Shown here piece after piece: positions 26,402 to 34,807 of a stretch of 64,000 nucleotides of DNA. Source of the stretch: Nocardia arthritidis (GTDB taxonomy: Bacteria > Actinomycetota > Actinomycetes > Mycobacteriales > Mycobacteriaceae); the NCBI RefSeq assembly GCF_011801145.1, contig NZ_CP046172.1, positions 9,238,001 through 9,302,000 of the forward strand, given 5' to 3'. The notes below the pieces were generated by a model, which made no database searches, had not been told where the DNA came from, and worked only from the letters and a program-made list of their open reading frames with translations. Numbering within the stretch: the stretch's first letter is position 1; each line of letters opens with the position of its first letter. Both the position numbers and the translations under genes were made by a program.

Positions 26402-27406
26402 GTGACCGGCGCGACCTCGAAGCCGACGACATCAGCGCGGCCGGGAACTACTGTGCCCGAAATGGGAGCTGCGGAATTCACTGGGGATCTTTCCCCAGAC
26501 GCGTTGGTGCTCGGCATCGACGTCGGCGGAACGACGATGAAGGGCGAGATCACCGATGCGGCGGGCCTCGTCTACGCGGCGGGCGTGCTCGAAACACCTA
26601 AGGGCGAGGCCGCTTTCGACACCATGGTGGCGCTCGGCGACCAGTTGCTCGCCGACTTGACCGACGCGCAGCGCGATCTCGTCGCCCGCGGCGCGGTGAT
26701 CGTGCCCGGCATCGTCGATATCGCGCGCGATATGGCGGTGTTCAGCAGCAATATCGGCTGGCGCGATGTGGTGATCGGCGACCGGTTCAGCGAGCCATGG
26801 GGTATGCCGGTGCTTTTCGAGCACGACGTCACCGTCGCGGGTTGGGCCGAATGGCGTTTCGGCGCGGGCCAGGGCGTCGACGATGTGTGCGTGCTGATGC
26901 TCGGCACCGGGATCAGCGGCACCCTCTCCGTCGGCGGGCGGCTGGTGCGCAGCGGATACGGGCAGGTCGGCGAGTACGGGCACATCCCGGTGCGCTACCC
27001 GAACGGATTGCGTTGCGCCTGCGGCAATATCGGCTGCGTGGAAACCGTGGCGTCCGGCGCGTCGGTCGCGCGGGCCTACGCCGCCCGGACCGGTCGCGAA
27101 ACCCGGGGCGCCGCCGAGGTTTTCGCCCTGCTGGACACCGACCCCGATGCCAAGGCGGTGATCGCCGACGCGGTCGACGCGCTGGCCGACGGGCTGATCG
27201 GGGTGGTGCACGCGGTCTGCCCGCGGCTGGTGGTGCTCGGCGGCGGCCTCGCGGGCGCGGGCGCCGCGCTGACCGAACCACTGCACCAAGCGATTTCCGA
27301 ACGCCTGCGCCTGGTACCGGCACCCGAAGTGGTCGTCGGCCGATTCGGTGCGCGCGCAGGACTCATCGGTGCCGCCCGTTTCGCCCGCTATGGAGATCTC
27401 CTATGA
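26402..27406 (+). CDS. ROK-family sugar kinase
   Basis: A 334-residue kinase. ATP loop LGIDVGGTTMKGEI is near residue 37-50. The ROK zinc motif is CACGNIGCVE, preceded by the catalytic-region GEYGHIPV. AGGGG precedes the GTG at 26402; an ATG at 26462 is an alternative that would remove a Thr/Pro-rich head. It would phosphorylate the incoming N-acetylated hexosamine, replacing the PTS of enterobacterial Aga systems. Confidence 0.85.
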   Translation: MTGATSKPTTSARPGTTVPEMGAAEFTGDLSPDALVLGIDVGGTTMKGEITDAAGLVYAAGVLETPKGEAAFDTMVALGDQLLADLTDAQRDLVARGAVIVPGIVDIARDMAVFSSNIGWRDVVIGDRFSEPWGMPVLFEHDVTVAGWAEWRFGAGQGVDDVCVLMLGTGISGTLSVGGRLVRSGYGQVGEYGHIPVRYPNGLRCACGNIGCVETVASGASVARAYAARTGRETRGAAEVFALLDTDPDAKAVIADAVDALADGLIGVVHAVCPRLVVLGGGLAGAGAALTEPLHQAISERLRLVPAPEVVVGRFGARAGLIGAARFARYGDLL

Positions 27407-27624
27407 GCCACCGTGGATCTCGGTTCCATCAGCCCCACCCGCACCGCCGGAAGACGCTCACCCGCCCGGTCCCGCACCGGCTGGCGATCGCCGGCCTGCG
27501 CCCGCACGACAACGAAGAGCGCTCGCGCGGAGACGATTTCGAGCCGGAGCAGAAAGGGGAGCTGTCGGGCGAGTGCCTGCGGTGCGGCAGGTCCGGCGTC
27601 TGGTGGTGCCCGTGGGCGCGCTGA
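27403..27624 (+). CDS. Possible small overlapping ORF, 73 residues
   Basis: It starts at an ATG that overlaps the kinase stop as ATGA and ends inside the start of the NagA gene. The protein is basic and ends in CLRCGRSGVWWCPWAR with a C-x2-C-x7-C pattern. No family is recognised. It could be a coupling leader that carries ribosomes to the NagA start, or simply a chance frame in the 166-bp gap. Confidence 0.25.
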   Translation: MSHRGSRFHQPHPHRRKTLTRPVPHRLAIAGLRPHDNEERSRGDDFEPEQKGELSGECLRCGRSGVWWCPWAR

Positions 27625-28772
27625 ATCCGGACGCGGTCCGCGGCCGGATCGTCGCGGCGGGCGCCGAGATGTACGACGGCGTGGTCTCCATACTCGACGA
27701 CCGGATCGCCGACGTCATACCGTTCGCGGAATGGGTTGCGGCCCATCCTGATTCACAGACTCCCGAATTCCAGGGCACGATACTGCCCGGACTGGTCGAC
27801 ATCCACAACCACGGTGGCTACGGCAACCGGTTCGATACCGTCGACCCCGACGAGGCACGCCGCGCCGCCGAATTCCATCACAGACGCGGCACGACGACGC
27901 TGCTGGCCAGCGTGGTCACCGCACCGGGTGACGAGATGGTCGCGCAGGTCGCGATGCTGCGCGGTTTAGCGGAGGACGGGACCATCGGCGGGATACACGC
28001 CGAAGGGCCGTTTCTGGCCGAGGCCCGGTGCGGCGCACAGGATCCGCGTTACCTGTGCGATCCCGATCCCGAGCTCACCGAACGGCTGCTCACCGCCGCG
28101 GGCGGACAGCTGCGGGTGATGACGCTCGCACCCGAGCGGGTCGGATACGACAAAGTGGCACAACGACTTTCGGACAGCGGCGTGGTGGTTTCGCTCGGCC
28201 ACAGCGATACCGAATTCCCGCGGTTCCGCGCCGCGTTGCGGCCGAACGGATTCGGCAGCCTCGTCACCCATCTGGCCAACGGGATGCCGCCCCTGCACCA
28301 CCGCAGGCCGGGGCCGGTCGCGGCCGGATTGGTCGCCGCGGGCGACGGCGACGCGATCGTCGAACTGATCGGCGACGGCGTCCACATCGACTCCGGCTTC
28401 GGCGAACTGGTCTTCGCGACCGCGCCGGGGCGGGTCGCGCTGATCACCGACGCCATGCAGGCGGCGGGCATGCCGGACGGGGAATACGTGCTCGGACCAC
28501 AGCAGGTGACGGTGACCGACGGCGTCGCCCGCATCGCCAACGGTTCGATCGCGGGCGGCACCAGCACCCTGCTCGATGGCGTGCGCTGGGCCGCCCTGGA
28601 ATGCGGTGTGCCGCTGCGGGATGCGGTGTGCGCGGCCAGTTCCGTTCCGGCACAGGCGATCGGGCTCACCGGCGTCGGTGACCTGCGGACCGGTCTGTTT
28701 GCCGATCTTATTGTCGTAGATCGCGATCTCCGCTTGCGCCGGGTGCTCAGGCGAGGAGAGTGGTTGTCGTGA
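27573..28772 (+). CDS. nagA: N-acetylglucosamine/galactosamine-6-phosphate deacetylase
   Basis: About 399 residues from GTG 27573, which has GGGGAG 11 nt upstream; GTG 27612 is also possible. The metal and active-site motifs are VDIHNHGG, HAEGPFL (metal Glu), GHSDTE, THLANGMPPLHHR and the catalytic Asp in TDAMQAAG. It removes acetate from N-acetylhexosamine-6-phosphate, between the ROK kinase and AgaS steps. Whether the substrate is the gluco or galacto form is not readable; AgaS, the PfkB kinase and the aldolase favour galacto. Confidence 0.87.
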   Translation: MPAVRQVRRLVVPVGALNPDAVRGRIVAAGAEMYDGVVSILDDRIADVIPFAEWVAAHPDSQTPEFQGTILPGLVDIHNHGGYGNRFDTVDPDEARRAAEFHHRRGTTTLLASVVTAPGDEMVAQVAMLRGLAEDGTIGGIHAEGPFLAEARCGAQDPRYLCDPDPELTERLLTAAGGQLRVMTLAPERVGYDKVAQRLSDSGVVVSLGHSDTEFPRFRAALRPNGFGSLVTHLANGMPPLHHRRPGPVAAGLVAAGDGDAIVELIGDGVHIDSGFGELVFATAPGRVALITDAMQAAGMPDGEYVLGPQQVTVTDGVARIANGSIAGGTSTLLDGVRWAALECGVPLRDAVCAASSVPAQAIGLTGVGDLRTGLFADLIVVDRDLRLRRVLRRGEWLS

Positions 28773-29716
28773 TCCTCACCGTGACAATGAATCCCGCCTA
28801 CGATATGACCTACCGGGTCGAACGATTCGAGCGCGGACAGGCGCACCGGGTCAGATCGGTCGAGCAGCGCATCGGCGGCAAGGGCATCAACGTCACCAGG
28901 GTGCTGAATCAACTCGGAAAATACGCGCGCGCAACCGGTTTCAGCGACCATGCGTTCGCCGCGGCGGCCGAGCTGGAAATGCCGGTGGATTTCGTGCACG
29001 CGCTGCCCTGGGTGCGCCGCACGGTGGTGATCAGCGAATCGGTGGACGGTACCGCGACCGCGCTGTGGGAGCCGGGCGCCAGGATCACCAATCCCCATGC
29101 CGCCGAGCAGCTCGCGGTCCGGGTCACCGGAATGCTGCCCGATATCAACGGATTGGTCATCTCCGGATCGTTGCCCGGCGGCATCGATCCCGGGCTGCCC
29201 GCGCAGATCGCGCGCTCGGCGCTCGCCGCGGACATCCCGACCATCTGCGATGTCGACGGTGAGGCGCTGCGTCTGGCCGCCAGGGTGCCCGGCATCGTCC
29301 TGATGCCGAATACCGATGAGCTGCAACGGCTCACGGGCGCCTCGCCGCGCACTGCCGACGAGGTGGCCGCCGCGGCGCAGCCGCTCATCGAGCGCGGCGT
29401 GCGCGCGGTGATCGCCACCAGGGGCGCCGAGGGTATGGTCGCGGTCACCTCCGAGGGCGCGTGGACCGCGACGCTGCCCGAGCCGATTTCCGGAAATCCA
29501 ACCGGCGCGGGCGATTCCGCGACCGCAGCGGTGATGGCGCTGCTCTCGGAAACCGCGATACCGGATTGGCCCGCCATTCTGACCGACGCGGTCGCGACCT
29601 CCGCCTCGGCCGTCGTGGTCCCGGTGGCGGGCGAGATCGACCGCTGTCTGCGCGACCGCCTGCTCCCGACCGTCGTGGTGGCGGAACTGGCCTGCGCCAA
29701 GGAGACCGCGAAATGA
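28769..29716 (+). CDS. PfkB-family hexose-phosphate kinase (tagatose-6-phosphate / 1-phosphofructokinase type)
   Basis: A 315-residue ribokinase-fold kinase. GTG 28769 overlaps the NagA stop as GTGA and gives the usual N-terminus MILTVTMNPAYD; GGAGAG lies upstream. Motifs: GGKGINVTRVLNQLG (sugar-phosphate end), MPNTDELQRLTG and the anion hole NPTGAGDS with the catalytic Asp. Members phosphorylate fructose-1-phosphate or tagatose-6-phosphate at the other end. Context favours tagatose-6-phosphate. Confidence 0.85.
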   Translation: MILTVTMNPAYDMTYRVERFERGQAHRVRSVEQRIGGKGINVTRVLNQLGKYARATGFSDHAFAAAAELEMPVDFVHALPWVRRTVVISESVDGTATALWEPGARITNPHAAEQLAVRVTGMLPDINGLVISGSLPGGIDPGLPAQIARSALAADIPTICDVDGEALRLAARVPGIVLMPNTDELQRLTGASPRTADEVAAAAQPLIERGVRAVIATRGAEGMVAVTSEGAWTATLPEPISGNPTGAGDSATAAVMALLSETAIPDWPAILTDAVATSASAVVVPVAGEIDRCLRDRLLPTVVVAELACAKETAK

Positions 29717-29735
29717 CACCCGAGGAGAACACCCT

Positions 29736-30563
29736 ATGCCGTTGACGCCCGTGCCCGAACTGATCGCCGCCGCCCGCCCCGGCGGCCTCGGCGCCTTCAA
29801 CGTGATAACGCTGGAGCACGCCGAGGCCATCGCGACCGCCGCCGAGGATGCGAAAAGGCCGGTGGTGCTTCAGCTTTCGGAGAACACGGTGCGTTACCAC
29901 GGCGGCATCGCGCCGCTGGCCCTCGCCTGCCTGCGCATTGCGGCCGACTCCCCCGCGGCCGTCGCGGTACACCTCGACCACGCCACCGATCCCGAATTGG
30001 TGCGCACCGCGGTCGATCTCGGCATTCGCTCGGTGATGTTCGACGGTTCGACCCTCGACTACGCCGCCAATGTCGCCGCCACCGCCGAAATCACCCGCTG
30101 GTGCCACGATCGCGGCGTCTTCGTCGAGGCCGAGCTCGGCGAGGTCGGCGGCAAGGACGGTGCGCATGCCCCCGGCGTCCGCACCGACCCCGACGAGGCC
30201 GTCGAATTCGTCGCGAGCACCGGGGTCGACGCACTCGCCGTCGCCGTCGGCTCATCACATGCCATGCACACCCGCACCGCCGAACTCGACAACGAGCTCA
30301 TCGCCCGGCTCGCGGCCAAGGTCCCCGTCCCGCTGGTGCTGCACGGTTCGTCCGGCGTCCCGGACCCCGGCCTGCGCGCCGCCGTCGAATACGGCATGAC
30401 AAAAGTCAACATAGCCACCGCGTTGAACGTCCGCTGGACTCGGACGATCCGCGAGATCCTGGACGGTTCGCCCGATCTCTCCGATCCCCGCAAATACCTG
30501 AACCCCGCCCGCGCAGCCATCCATTCGGAGGTGACGCATTTCCTCGCGCTACTCGCGCTGTAG
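29736..30563 (+). CDS. Class II ketose-bisphosphate aldolase (tagatose-bisphosphate type)
   Basis: A 275-residue zinc aldolase. Zinc and active-site motifs: HLDHATDPE (catalytic Asp and zinc His), EAELGEVGGKDG, VAVGSSHAMH and LHGSSGVPD. Length and the short loops resemble GatY/KbaY rather than long fructose-bisphosphate aldolases. It would split tagatose-1,6-bisphosphate to glycolytic triose phosphates, completing the pathway. Confidence 0.87.
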   Translation: MPLTPVPELIAAARPGGLGAFNVITLEHAEAIATAAEDAKRPVVLQLSENTVRYHGGIAPLALACLRIAADSPAAVAVHLDHATDPELVRTAVDLGIRSVMFDGSTLDYAANVAATAEITRWCHDRGVFVEAELGEVGGKDGAHAPGVRTDPDEAVEFVASTGVDALAVAVGSSHAMHTRTAELDNELIARLAAKVPVPLVLHGSSGVPDPGLRAAVEYGMTKVNIATALNVRWTRTIREILDGSPDLSDPRKYLNPARAAIHSEVTHFLALLAL

Positions 30564-30587
30564 TTGCGATTTGAAGCAAATATAGGT

Positions 30588-30733
30588 CCGACCGGCGGCG
30601 CTGGTTGCAGGGGATGGCGCCGCCGGTCGGCTGGGGAGGGATGGCTGGGAGCATCCACTCGTTTGTCGTCGAGCGGGAGGGCTGGCCGGCGGCGCCGGCT
30701 AGGTGACGCCGCCGGTCGGCAGGGAAGGATGGA
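30588..30733. repeat. Tandem hairpin repeats after the amino-sugar operon
   Basis: Two similar units follow the aldolase gene. Unit one: CCGACCGGCGGCGC (30588-30601) pairs perfectly with 30617-30630 over a 15-nt loop. Unit two: CCGGCGGCG (30686-30694) pairs with 30707-30715 and extends with wobble pairs. The right arms plus their tails (30618-30645 and 30707-30733) are near-identical, about 89 bp apart. They may terminate the operon; no U-tract follows. The rest of the gap (30564-30904) shows no gene. Confidence 0.7.
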
Positions 30734-30904
30734 CGCGGGCAGTGCGTTCACCCCGACTCGATCTCGACAGCTTCTATGCTCCGCCCGCGAACTCGAGGAT
30801 GCAGCGAATCGAGCTGTGAGTCAGCTGGGAATCTTGCTCGGTCGCGTAACGGTCGGACGATTCGGGCAACCCCCCGGCGAATACGACGACCCGAGTCGGC
30901 GCGT

Positions 30905-31762
30905 CTACCGCCCGCTCAGTCGGCGCTCGATCAGCGCGAGCGAATCCGCCTGCGGCAGCGCGTGGTCCGCGAGTGCGATCGCGAACATGGTGTCGACGTT
31001 GTGCACCGGCTCCGCATCCTCGACCACACCCAGATGCAGCAGCGTTTCGGTCCAGGCGATATCGGGCAGCACGGCGCTGTCGAATCCGAGCAGATGAAAT
31101 GTCGCACCGCCCAGCAGCGTCCCACCGGGCGCCTCGAACGGGATCACCCGGATATCGACGGCCGGATGCCGCTCCACCACCGAAAGCAGATGGCGCAACT
31201 GACCTTCCATCACCTCGGTGCCGCCGGTTTGCTGAGCCAGCGCCGCCTCGCCGATGATCGCGGTCAGCCGCAGCGGATCGTCGCCGGACAGCCGATGCTG
31301 TCTGCGCATCCGCACCTGGACCCAACTATCGATTTCGACCTTGCGGACGCGAGCGATGTCGTTGTCTATCACCGCTCGGGCATAGTCCGCGGTCTGCAGC
31401 AGCCCGGGCACCAGCACGCTCGAATAGGTTCGGATGCTGTCCGCGCCGTATTCCAGACCGTACAGCCGGGCGATCTCGACCGAAAGCAGCCCACCGTAGG
31501 CCGACCACCAACCGCGCTGCTTGGCGGCCTCCCGCAGCCGCAGCATCTCCGCTTGTTCGGCGGGGTCGAACTCGAGCAGTTCCATCAGCCGCTTGAGTTT
31601 GTCCGCGGCGAGGATCCGTTCCTTCTCCACTTTGGACCAATAGGAGAGGGTGAATCCGAGCTCCTTGGCAATTATGCCGGGACTGACGTCGAACTCGTTG
31701 CGGCGACGCCTGATTCGCAGCATAAGCTCCCAACGAGCGACCGTTGGCGAGAGTGGTGCCAT
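30905..31762 (-). CDS. XRE-family regulator with DUF5753 domain
   Basis: A 285-residue protein. The N-terminal helix-turn-helix spans about 10-70 (LMLRIRRRRNEF, then SPGIIAKELGFTLSYWSKVEKER). The rest is DUF5753 (LYGLEYGADSIRTYSSVLVPGLLQT is its marker, then QVRMRRQHRL). Such proteins are abundant in Streptomyces and Nocardia and usually sit beside a small acidic partner gene (WhiJ/BldB-type systems). Here the partner is probably the divergent 100-residue gene. A 21-bp palindrome lies between them. Confidence 0.88.
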   Translation of the reverse strand: MAPLSPTVARWELMLRIRRRRNEFDVSPGIIAKELGFTLSYWSKVEKERILAADKLKRLMELLEFDPAEQAEMLRLREAAKQRGWWSAYGGLLSVEIARLYGLEYGADSIRTYSSVLVPGLLQTADYARAVIDNDIARVRKVEIDSWVQVRMRRQHRLSGDDPLRLTAIIGEAALAQQTGGTEVMEGQLRHLLSVVERHPAVDIRVIPFEAPGGTLLGGATFHLLGFDSAVLPDIAWTETLLHLGVVEDAEPVHNVDTMFAIALADHALPQADSLALIERRLSGR

Positions 31763-31843
31763 CGTCCGATGGATCCTTCCAGCTCTGGCAGTGCGTGGGA
31801 TGAAACTACTACGCGGCAGGTCGATCCCCGATTTCACCTTGTC

Positions 31844-31882
31844 GATACGTCAACTTGACGTATCTATCGACCGGAATCTAAT
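31844..31882 (+). promoter_or_regulatory. Promoter with a 21-bp perfect palindromic operator
   Basis: GATACGTCAA (31844-31853), a central C, and the exact complement TTGACGTATC (31855-31864) form the palindrome. Its right arm contains TTGACG (31855-31860), a near-consensus -35, followed after 16 bp by TCTAAT (31877-31882) as the -10. A protein bound here would cover the -35. The XRE-DUF5753 protein encoded 82 bp away is the likely ligand. Confidence 0.7.
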
Positions 31883-31958
31883 CTTCGCGTGTCACACATC
31901 ACAGGCGGGAGCTCTCTTGCCGGGCCCGCACGGCGGCGGGATGTCCAAGGGGGTTCTC

Positions 31959-32261
31959 ATGTCTGTGCATGTCATCGATCGAGTGTGGATGGTGGGCGAC
32001 CACACGGCCCATCAGGCGCGCCGGGTCGCCGATGACCGCTGGGTGGTGTCGTACCTGCGGGGCCGGATGCTGTCCACCGAGCAGGCAACGGCCGCGATTC
32101 AGGCGGCCGACGCGGCGGCGTGGGTGGAAGACCTGGCTCGCCACATGGGCCTCACCGCGCTGGAGGCAATCGGCCTCGCGGTAACCGAAAGCCCCTGGGA
32201 GATAGGGCCACACCGGCGCCGCAAGCGGTTCACCCGCCCACCCGGGCGTCATCGCCGCTGA
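31959..32261 (+). CDS. Small partner protein of the XRE-DUF5753 regulator, unknown family
   Basis: A 100-residue protein starting at the ATG with AAGGGGG upstream (an ATG 18 bp earlier has no such site). It has an N-terminal beta-like part (VHVIDRVWMVGDHTAHQARR), a helical middle (TEQATAAIQAADAAAWVEDL) and a very basic tail (RRRKRFTRPP). It is not the DUF397 protein usually paired with such regulators. Function unknown; control by the palindromic promoter is likely. Confidence 0.7.
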   Translation: MSVHVIDRVWMVGDHTAHQARRVADDRWVVSYLRGRMLSTEQATAAIQAADAAAWVEDLARHMGLTALEAIGLAVTESPWEIGPHRRRKRFTRPPGRHRR

Positions 32262-32530
32262 CGGCGGCGCGCTCATCGGGGACGCCTCGAGAGCAAAACC
32301 TTTGTGCGATAGAGCAATCCGATCACCTGGATGCAGGGAGGCATCTACAACACATCACCGCACGGAACCGGGCTGCCCCCGATGCCCGGCCACAAGAAAC
32401 CCCTCGACAAGCGGATAGCGCGATGGCGGGCGAAGCGAACCGTCATCGACCCACATGGGCGATCGATATGCCCCGACCACAAACAGAAATGCTTGTCCAG
32501 CAAGGTAATTCGCTTCAGGGGGTTATTCCG

Positions 32531-32962
32531 ATGGAACCTTTGCCAGCCAAGGAACAACTGCTCGCCGCATGCCGGTCGGCGCCGGTGAACGGACATCCCG
32601 TGCTCGAATCCGCTTATTTTCTGGCGGGATTACATCGACGCCGCATGGAGGCTCGGCCTGGCGCCGCCGCTGCGATCGACGAGCACCGCGCCAGGCTGGT
32701 GCACGCCATCGACCGCTGGGTCGCCAGCGAACTGCCGCTACCGTACGGCGGTGCGCATATGCATACCGAAAGCGTTGGCGCAGTGGTGGATCGGCTCGCC
32801 CAATACTCGGTGACCGCGCACCGGATCATCGAAGAAGCGCCCGAGTGGGTAATACACGCGGCGTGGGAGCGCCTCGCCGAACTGGCACTCGGCTACGAGG
32901 ATCTGGCCTACGAGGTGTCGGCGGGGTTGCGCAGGCTCCCCAGCCATGATCACTACGACTGA
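32531..32962 (+). CDS. DUF4254 domain protein
   Basis: A 143-residue, mostly helical soluble protein. The middle (IDRWVASELPLPYGGAHMHT, then ESVGAVVDRLAQYSV) matches the DUF4254 proteins of Nocardia and relatives. AGGGGG precedes the ATG by 8 nt. It follows the small XRE partner gene by 269 bp in the same direction; that gap shows no convincing gene. Function is unknown. Confidence 0.72.
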   Translation: MEPLPAKEQLLAACRSAPVNGHPVLESAYFLAGLHRRRMEARPGAAAAIDEHRARLVHAIDRWVASELPLPYGGAHMHTESVGAVVDRLAQYSVTAHRIIEEAPEWVIHAAWERLAELALGYEDLAYEVSAGLRRLPSHDHYD

Positions 32963-33146
32963 TCTCGGCACCCGCGGGAACGCCGCGCCGGGCACGCGCG
33001 ACCGCTCTGCGCGTGTCCGGCCGTGGCGGATTCCCGAAACCCGTTATCTGCCATCATGTTTCCGATTCAGTACCGCGACCCGCCACGACACGCGGACCGC
33101 AGGCACCTCCGCCGCATTTCATATCGCATAGCTATAATTCGAACGC

Positions 33147-33896
33147 ATGCGAAGCGCGCGGATCGGATGGGCGGTTGCGGTCGCGGCACTGTGCACGCTG
33201 CCATCGATACCGCCGAAAGCGAACGCGGACATAGGCTTTTGCGATGGTGAGGCGCGCACGGCCGCGCTGCGCCAAGACGAGGCGCGGGTGCTCGCCCGGC
33301 TCGGCAACCTGACAACGCTGCGCGGTCCGGCGGATCTGGCCGGTTTGGCCGCGCTGGGCTATCCGGTGCCGCCGAATATGCTCACCAGCTTCGTGAATCT
33401 CGGTGTCACGATCGCACGCGCGGATTCGTTCATCGGTCAGCAGGTGCGTTCCGGGAATCCGGCGGCACTGTTCTACCGGCCGAATCCGCAGGTTCCGTAT
33501 GTGAAAGACCCGTACCGGCCCGCATTCCCGTATCAGCTCATCGGCTGGGAGCACGACACCGCGTACACCCCCGCCGCGCTGCCGACCTCACCCGATCTGT
33601 GTGTGAGCCAACTGGATTGGTTCGTACACGAACAGGGCGTGCACGCGCTGCCCGACTGGACCTTCACCCCGCAGCCGCCGCCGGAGCACTACCGCGGCGC
33701 GTCCAGCGGCGACCCGGTACCGCTGCCGACCTCGGCCTTCGGTCCGACAACCGGTCGATACTGGACCATCCACGTATGGCGCGATCCGGCCGGTGGCCCG
33801 CCGACCATCTCGGTGCAGCGCCCATACGACTACATCCCGGGCGTCTCGATCCGGCCGAACGCCACCTTCTTCTATCCGGAGCACCTCACTCGTTGA
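33147..33896 (+). CDS. Secreted protein of unknown function
   Basis: A 249-residue protein with a Sec signal peptide (MRSARIGWAVAVAALCTLPS, cleavage likely after NADIGF's preceding Ala). The mature protein has two Cys (CDGEA and LCVSQ) that may form a disulfide, and is rich in Pro and aromatic residues, with IHVWRDPAGGPPTISVQRP near the end. I do not recognise a family beyond similar exported proteins of mycolata. Its end overlaps the end of the convergent DUF3349 gene by 11 bp. Confidence 0.75.
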   Translation: MRSARIGWAVAVAALCTLPSIPPKANADIGFCDGEARTAALRQDEARVLARLGNLTTLRGPADLAGLAALGYPVPPNMLTSFVNLGVTIARADSFIGQQVRSGNPAALFYRPNPQVPYVKDPYRPAFPYQLIGWEHDTAYTPAALPTSPDLCVSQLDWFVHEQGVHALPDWTFTPQPPPEHYRGASSGDPVPLPTSAFGPTTGRYWTIHVWRDPAGGPPTISVQRPYDYIPGVSIRPNATFFYPEHLTR

Positions 33897-34170
33897 GCGG
33901 CCAAGCCCTGGCCTCCAGCCGGGCCCGCACCCGTGCGACATCCGGCTCGGACGGCATCTCGTTGGTGACCTTGGTGATCAGCACCTGGATATCGGTCTTA
34001 TCGATCGGATGCTCGCCGGTGGACCACAGTTCCTCGGCGATCTGGCGCACTTCGTCATCGGACAGCCGCCTGCGCAGCAGCGCGAGCAGCGGGACGTAGT
34101 CGGATTCCGGGACGCCCTCCGGATAGCCGGCCCGCAGCCAATCGATGATCGCGTTGAGGAAAGGTGGCAT
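33886..34170 (-). CDS. DUF3349 family protein (first copy)
   Basis: A 94-residue helical protein. The DUF3349 pattern is IIDWLRAGYPEGVPESDYVPLLALLRRRLSDDEV followed by an acidic helix and RLEARAWPLNE, given here in outline. It is a paralogue of the next gene, 13 bp upstream. The block DUF3349 - small membrane protein - PitA is arranged as in Mycobacterium tuberculosis Rv0543c-Rv0545c. Molecular function unknown. Confidence 0.82.
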   Translation of the reverse strand: MPPFLNAIIDWLRAGYPEGVPESDYVPLLALLRRRLSDDEVRQIAEELWSTGEHPIDKTDIQVLITKVTNEMPSEPDVARVRARLEARAWPLNE

Positions 34171-34183
34171 AGGCGAACGCTTT

Positions 34184-34519
34184 TCAGTCGGTTTCGGACA
34201 GTGGTGTCGCCAACGGCCAGCCACCGGCGGCCAGATGTGACGCGACGCGAGTGACATCGTCCTCGCCGGGTTGTTCCTTGGCGAAACGGGCGATGGCCTG
34301 TTCGATCTCGTCGCGACCTATCGTGCCCTCCTCGCGTCCGTCGGCCAACTCCTCGGCGATCGCGACCACCTCGTAGTCGGTGAGATGCCGGTGCAGCACG
34401 GCGAACAGCGCGACATAGTCCGATTGCGGGATGCCCTGCGGATATCCGGCTCGCAGCCAGCCGATCACCCGGCTGAGCACTCGCGGCCGCAGCTGCCCGA
34501 ACTTCGACTGCTCAGTCAC
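34184..34519 (-). CDS. DUF3349 family protein (second copy)
   Basis: A 111-residue paralogue of the neighbouring gene, sharing WLRAGYPQGIPQSDYVALFA, the acidic middle and the GGWPL ending. It has a longer, more charged N-terminus. Tandem duplication is evident. It lies 4 bp after the small membrane protein gene and probably belongs to the pitA operon. Confidence 0.82.
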   Translation of the reverse strand: MTEQSKFGQLRPRVLSRVIGWLRAGYPQGIPQSDYVALFAVLHRHLTDYEVVAIAEELADGREEGTIGRDEIEQAIARFAKEQPGEDDVTRVASHLAAGGWPLATPLSETD

Positions 34520-34523
34520 CGCA

Positions 34524-34799
34524 TCACCCCTGTCCGAACATGTGGATACCGAATCGCGCGGCGATGAAGGCCTTCGCGGTGTAGAGGATTCCGGTGACGA
34601 TCGCCGCGATCACCACGGCGAAGCAGGCGAACGCACCGGCCAGCGCCGGGTAATTGCGCTGCGCCGCACCGCCTTCGGGGACCGCGGCCGTCCACAGCCG
34701 CACCCCGAACGCGAAGATGATCGGCAGTCCGGCGCCGAGCACCAACGCGGCGAGCATCACCTTCCACAGCGCGTTCAGATTCGTGATCAGCGTGTGCAC
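34524..34799 (-). CDS. Small two-TM membrane protein of the pitA operon
   Basis: A 91-residue protein starting at GTG with a perfect AGGAGG six bases upstream, 8 bp after the pitA stop. Two hydrophobic helices are visible (VMLAALVLGAGLPIIFAFGV and FACFAVVIAAIVTGILYTA). It corresponds in position and form to Rv0544c. It may assist the phosphate transporter; function is not established. Confidence 0.82.
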   Translation of the reverse strand: MHTLITNLNALWKVMLAALVLGAGLPIIFAFGVRLWTAAVPEGGAAQRNYPALAGAFACFAVVIAAIVTGILYTAKAFIAARFGIHMFGQG

Positions 34800-34807
34800 A
34801 GCGCCTC

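Noticed and set aside
32331..32588. An 85-codon plus-strand frame before the DUF4254 gene
   Set aside because: It overlaps the start of the well-supported DUF4254 gene by 58 bp, has no ribosome site and shows no recognisable domain.
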